Source: Actinomycetes bacterium (lineage in GTDB: Bacteria; Actinomycetota; Actinomycetes; Actinomycetales; Cellulomonadaceae). From it: DNA of 7,781 nucleotides. Shown one piece after another: positions 5,950 to 7,781 of this stretch (the first letter of the stretch is position 1; every line of letters begins with the position of its first letter). The position numbers and the translations under genes were made by a program. The stretch lies in contig JAEYUL010000055.1 in the NCBI GenBank assembly GCA_023432565.1, positions 1 to 7,781 of the forward strand. The letters run 5' to 3'. Below the pieces are notes generated by a model. It did not search any database. It saw only the letters and a program-made list of their open reading frames with translations, and was not told where the DNA came from.

Positions 5950-6365
5950 CAGGCGTCCTCACGGGGGATCACGTAGAAGGGGTAGACCAGGTTGCGGCGG
6001 TCGTTGGTGGACTTCACGCGGTAGGTGATCCGGATCTGGACCAGGCCGGAGTCGTCGCCGTCCTGCTCGGGCCGCACGTCCTCCACGTCGATCCGCGGCT
6101 CCCACTGCGCGAGCGCGTCCCGCACGGCCTGCGAGATCAGGCCGAGCAGGTTGTGGTTCACGGGCTCGAACATCAGGTCCCAGATCCGGCAGCCGAACTG
6201 CGGCCGCATGAGGCGCTCCCCGGGTGCGGTCAGCAGCACGACGCGGATCGCGTCCTCGATGTCGCCGCCGGGTGCGGTCAGGGCGATCGCGCCGGTGTGG
6301 TCGACGCCGAGCGGCCACGCGAAGCCGCGTCCGACGAAGTCCGCCGCGCTGGTGATCTCGCTCAT
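5949..6365 (-). CDS. gp25/GPW-like baseplate protein
   Basis: The protein is 138 aa, a usual length for the gp25-like (GPW_gp25) family. The ATG at 6365-6363 shares its first base with the VgrG stop (TGATG). Family marks are visible: FVGRGFAWPLGVDHTGAIAL (10-29), IEDAIRVVLLTAPGERLMRP (36-55) followed by QFG, WDLMFEPVN (62-70), WEPRI (88-92) and the closing strand VQIRITYRVKSTNDRRNLVY (109-128). Despite the old label 'gp25 lysozyme', these proteins act structurally: they sit in the baseplate wedge core and start sheath polymerisation (TssE in T6SS, Afp9 in Afp). The position between VgrG and baseplate J is the standard eCIS order. The protein is intact. Confidence 0.94.
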   Translation of the reverse strand: MSEITSAADFVGRGFAWPLGVDHTGAIALTAPGGDIEDAIRVVLLTAPGERLMRPQFGCRIWDLMFEPVNHNLLGLISQAVRDALAQWEPRIDVEDVRPEQDGDDSGLVQIRITYRVKSTNDRRNLVYPFYVIPREDA

Positions 6366-7781
6366 CAGTTGATCTTCACCATCGCTCCCTTGACCTCGAC
6401 CACGCCGCCGGCCTCGACCTTGGTGCTCGCCTTGCCCTTGAGGCTGGCCTCGAGCCCCTCGATCGCGACGCCGAGCTGGCCCTTCGCCTCGATCTTCTGC
6501 TGCGAGCTCAGGGTGATCCCGTCGGTCGCCTCGATCGTGATCTTCGAGCCCTTGAGCGTGACCGCGCCCCGGCCGTCGAACGTGAGCGACGAGCGTCCGA
6601 CCGTGACCGTGAGCGGCACGTCGCCGTCCGCGACGACGTCGACGCCCGTCTTCCCGAGCCGGATCTTCTGCTTGCCGCCCGCGGCGAGGAGCTCGATGAA
6701 CGACTCGGCGTCGGCGCTGCCCTCGGACAGGTGCACGGCATGACCCGTCTCGGTGCGGATGAGGTGGCCGATGACCTTGCCGTCCTGGATGAGCAGCTGG
6801 TCGGGTGCGGTCGACCTCGCGCTGAACAGGCCGCCGAGCACCACGGGCCGCGCGACGTCGTCGTTCTCGAACCCGACGAGCACCTCGTCGCCCACGGACG
6901 GCATGAACACCTGCCCGCGCTTGGCGCCTGCGCCGATGTGCACGACGCGCGCCCACGCGGACTTCGCCTGCTGCGCCGCGGTCGGCAGGGACACGCTCAC
7001 GCGGCCGAGCGAGTCGGGGTCCTTGAGACCGTCCACCACCCCGACGACGAGCCCCGAGTGCCGGAAGCTCGACGCGCTCGGGCCCTGGTCCCACGGGTCG
7101 GCGAGCGTCAGGGGGTCGCGGTCACCCGCGACGAACAGCGTGCGCGCACCCGAGCGGTCGACGACGTGCGTGACCTCCCGGACGTAGTACGTCCCGTTGC
7201 CCGGGCCGGCGCCCGCGACCTGCAGCGTGCCGCCGGGCCGCAGCGCGGGCGTGAACAGCGCGCGGCCGCGCGCGACCATGCGCCCCGTGCGCGCCGCGAT
7301 GCCGGCCGCCAGCAGCCGCGCCTCCTGCGCCGAGGCGGGCGAGACGCGCGTGCCCGTGTACGTGAACTGCTTGTCGCCCGCGGCGGGCTGCTGACCGGAG
7401 CGGGACCTCGGGGTCGTCGCCTCGCCCTCGATCGCCTCCTGCTGCTCGGGATTCCAGCCGCGCACCTTCACGGTGGTCGGGCCGTCGCTGACCTGCCGGA
7501 CCGAGAACGTGTGCAGGTCCTGGGCGAGCGTGAGCGGCACGGCCGACGTGCCCGGGGCGCTGCCGGTCGACGCGGTCCACAGGTCGAGCGTCTCCTCGGT
7601 GACCACCCAGTCGAGCCCGTACCGCTGCGCGATCTCGTCGACGAGCGCGAGCGGCGTGCCGTTGCGCAGCACGAACGGGACCTTCGTCGTCGGGACACCC
7701 TCCTTGCTCCCCATCCGCAGCGGGTTCTCCACGAGCTTGCCGATCACGTCCGACAGGCTCATCTCGTGGTACGTCTCGGCG
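6365..7781 (-). CDS. VgrG-like spike/hub protein (gp27-gp5 fusion), 5' end outside the window
   Basis: The frame is open to the right edge. An ATG at 7762 would give 465 aa, but the codons before it (AETYHE) continue the family's coding sequence, so I treat this as partial: the N-terminal part of the gp27/late-control-D hub is missing. Numbering from that ATG, the rest of the hub runs to about 220 (MSLSDVIGKLVENPLRM, LVDEIAQRYGLDWVV, FSVRQVSDGPTTVKVRGWNP). The gp5 OB-fold is at about 237-314 (LVVGVVDGLKDPDSLGRVSV, FMPSVGDEVLVGFENDD, ARPVVLGG). The C-terminal 150 residues are short beta repeats rich in V, I and K (VTLKGSKITIEATDGITLSS, QQKIEAKGQL), the triple-stranded beta-helix of the needle. 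No lysozyme domain or fused effector follows: the protein ends VEVKGAMVKIN. It would trimerise as the membrane-piercing spike at the tube tip (Afp8, PVC8 equivalents). Confidence 0.93.
   Translation of the reverse strand, partial: AETYHEMSLSDVIGKLVENPLRMGSKEGVPTTKVPFVLRNGTPLALVDEIAQRYGLDWVVTEETLDLWTASTGSAPGTSAVPLTLAQDLHTFSVRQVSDGPTTVKVRGWNPEQQEAIEGEATTPRSRSGQQPAAGDKQFTYTGTRVSPASAQEARLLAAGIAARTGRMVARGRALFTPALRPGGTLQVAGAGPGNGTYYVREVTHVVDRSGARTLFVAGDRDPLTLADPWDQGPSASSFRHSGLVVGVVDGLKDPDSLGRVSVSLPTAAQQAKSAWARVVHIGAGAKRGQVFMPSVGDEVLVGFENDDVARPVVLGGLFSARSTAPDQLLIQDGKVIGHLIRTETGHAVHLSEGSADAESFIELLAAGGKQKIRLGKTGVDVVADGDVPLTVTVGRSSLTFDGRGAVTLKGSKITIEATDGITLSSQQKIEAKGQLGVAIEGLEASLKGKASTKVEAGGVVEVKGAMVKIN

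Noticed and set aside
3464..5962. 832-codon minus-strand frame suggesting a fusion protein
   Set aside because: Only the last 182 codons are meaningful (tail-I-like). The rest is an Arg/Ala-rich out-of-frame reading of the baseplate J gene, and ATGA at 4009-4012 shows the true start.
4027..5976. Plus-strand open frame of 649 codons
   Set aside because: It is antisense to the baseplate J gene over nearly its whole length. The translation is rich in R, G and D with no family motifs, the usual mirror frame of a high-GC gene.
1..7781. CRISPR array, tRNA, rRNA or toxin gene
   Set aside because: I saw no spaced direct repeats, no tRNA-like cloverleaf and no rRNA-like segment, and no gene in the window resembles a toxin or immunity protein.

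Overview
The window is very GC-rich, with GC-ending codons and GTG starts. The transposases are of actinobacterial type. The closest fit is a high-GC actinomycete (Cellulomonas or Streptomyces relatives are plausible), but no rRNA or other marker is present to fix the taxon.

Right two thirds (about 3000-7781, all minus strand): the baseplate end of a contractile phage-tail-like injection system (eCIS/Afp/PVC type, or the related cytoplasmic Streptomyces CIS). In transcription order it holds a VgrG/gp5-gp27-like spike protein whose 5' end lies outside the window, a gp25-like baseplate protein, a baseplate J/gp6-like wedge protein of 646 aa, a tail-protein-I-like protein of 182 aa, and a small double zinc-ribbon protein with a proline-rich linker and a C-terminal membrane helix. 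Every stop codon overlaps the next start (TGATG, TGATG, ATGA, ATGA), so this is one tightly coupled operon. The first four proteins would build the spike and baseplate. The last is the best candidate for an accessory factor linking the particle to a membrane or to partner proteins. Sheath, tube, LysM, ATPase and effector genes are not in the window, and no PAAR tip gene lies between gp25 and baseplate J.

Left third (1-2998): a stack of three insertion sequences. An IS481-family element (2387-2998, minus) ends directly against the CTAG that contains the stop codon of the zinc-ribbon gene. It is cut off after 168 codons by an IS3-family element (about 1251-2386, plus), whose orfB carries a +1 frameshift and an in-frame TAG. 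That element is itself cut, inside orfA, by a second IS3-family element (about 7-1250, minus) with intact orfA and orfB and a full DDE triad. The insertion order can be read as IS481, then the degraded IS3, then the intact IS3. The injection-system operon is not visibly damaged.

The most notable non-coding signal is at the IS481 end. A 22-nt stretch covering the transposase start codon is complementary, in nested order, to two upstream segments, one of them at the very end of the element. A read-in transcript could fold and hide the start codon.
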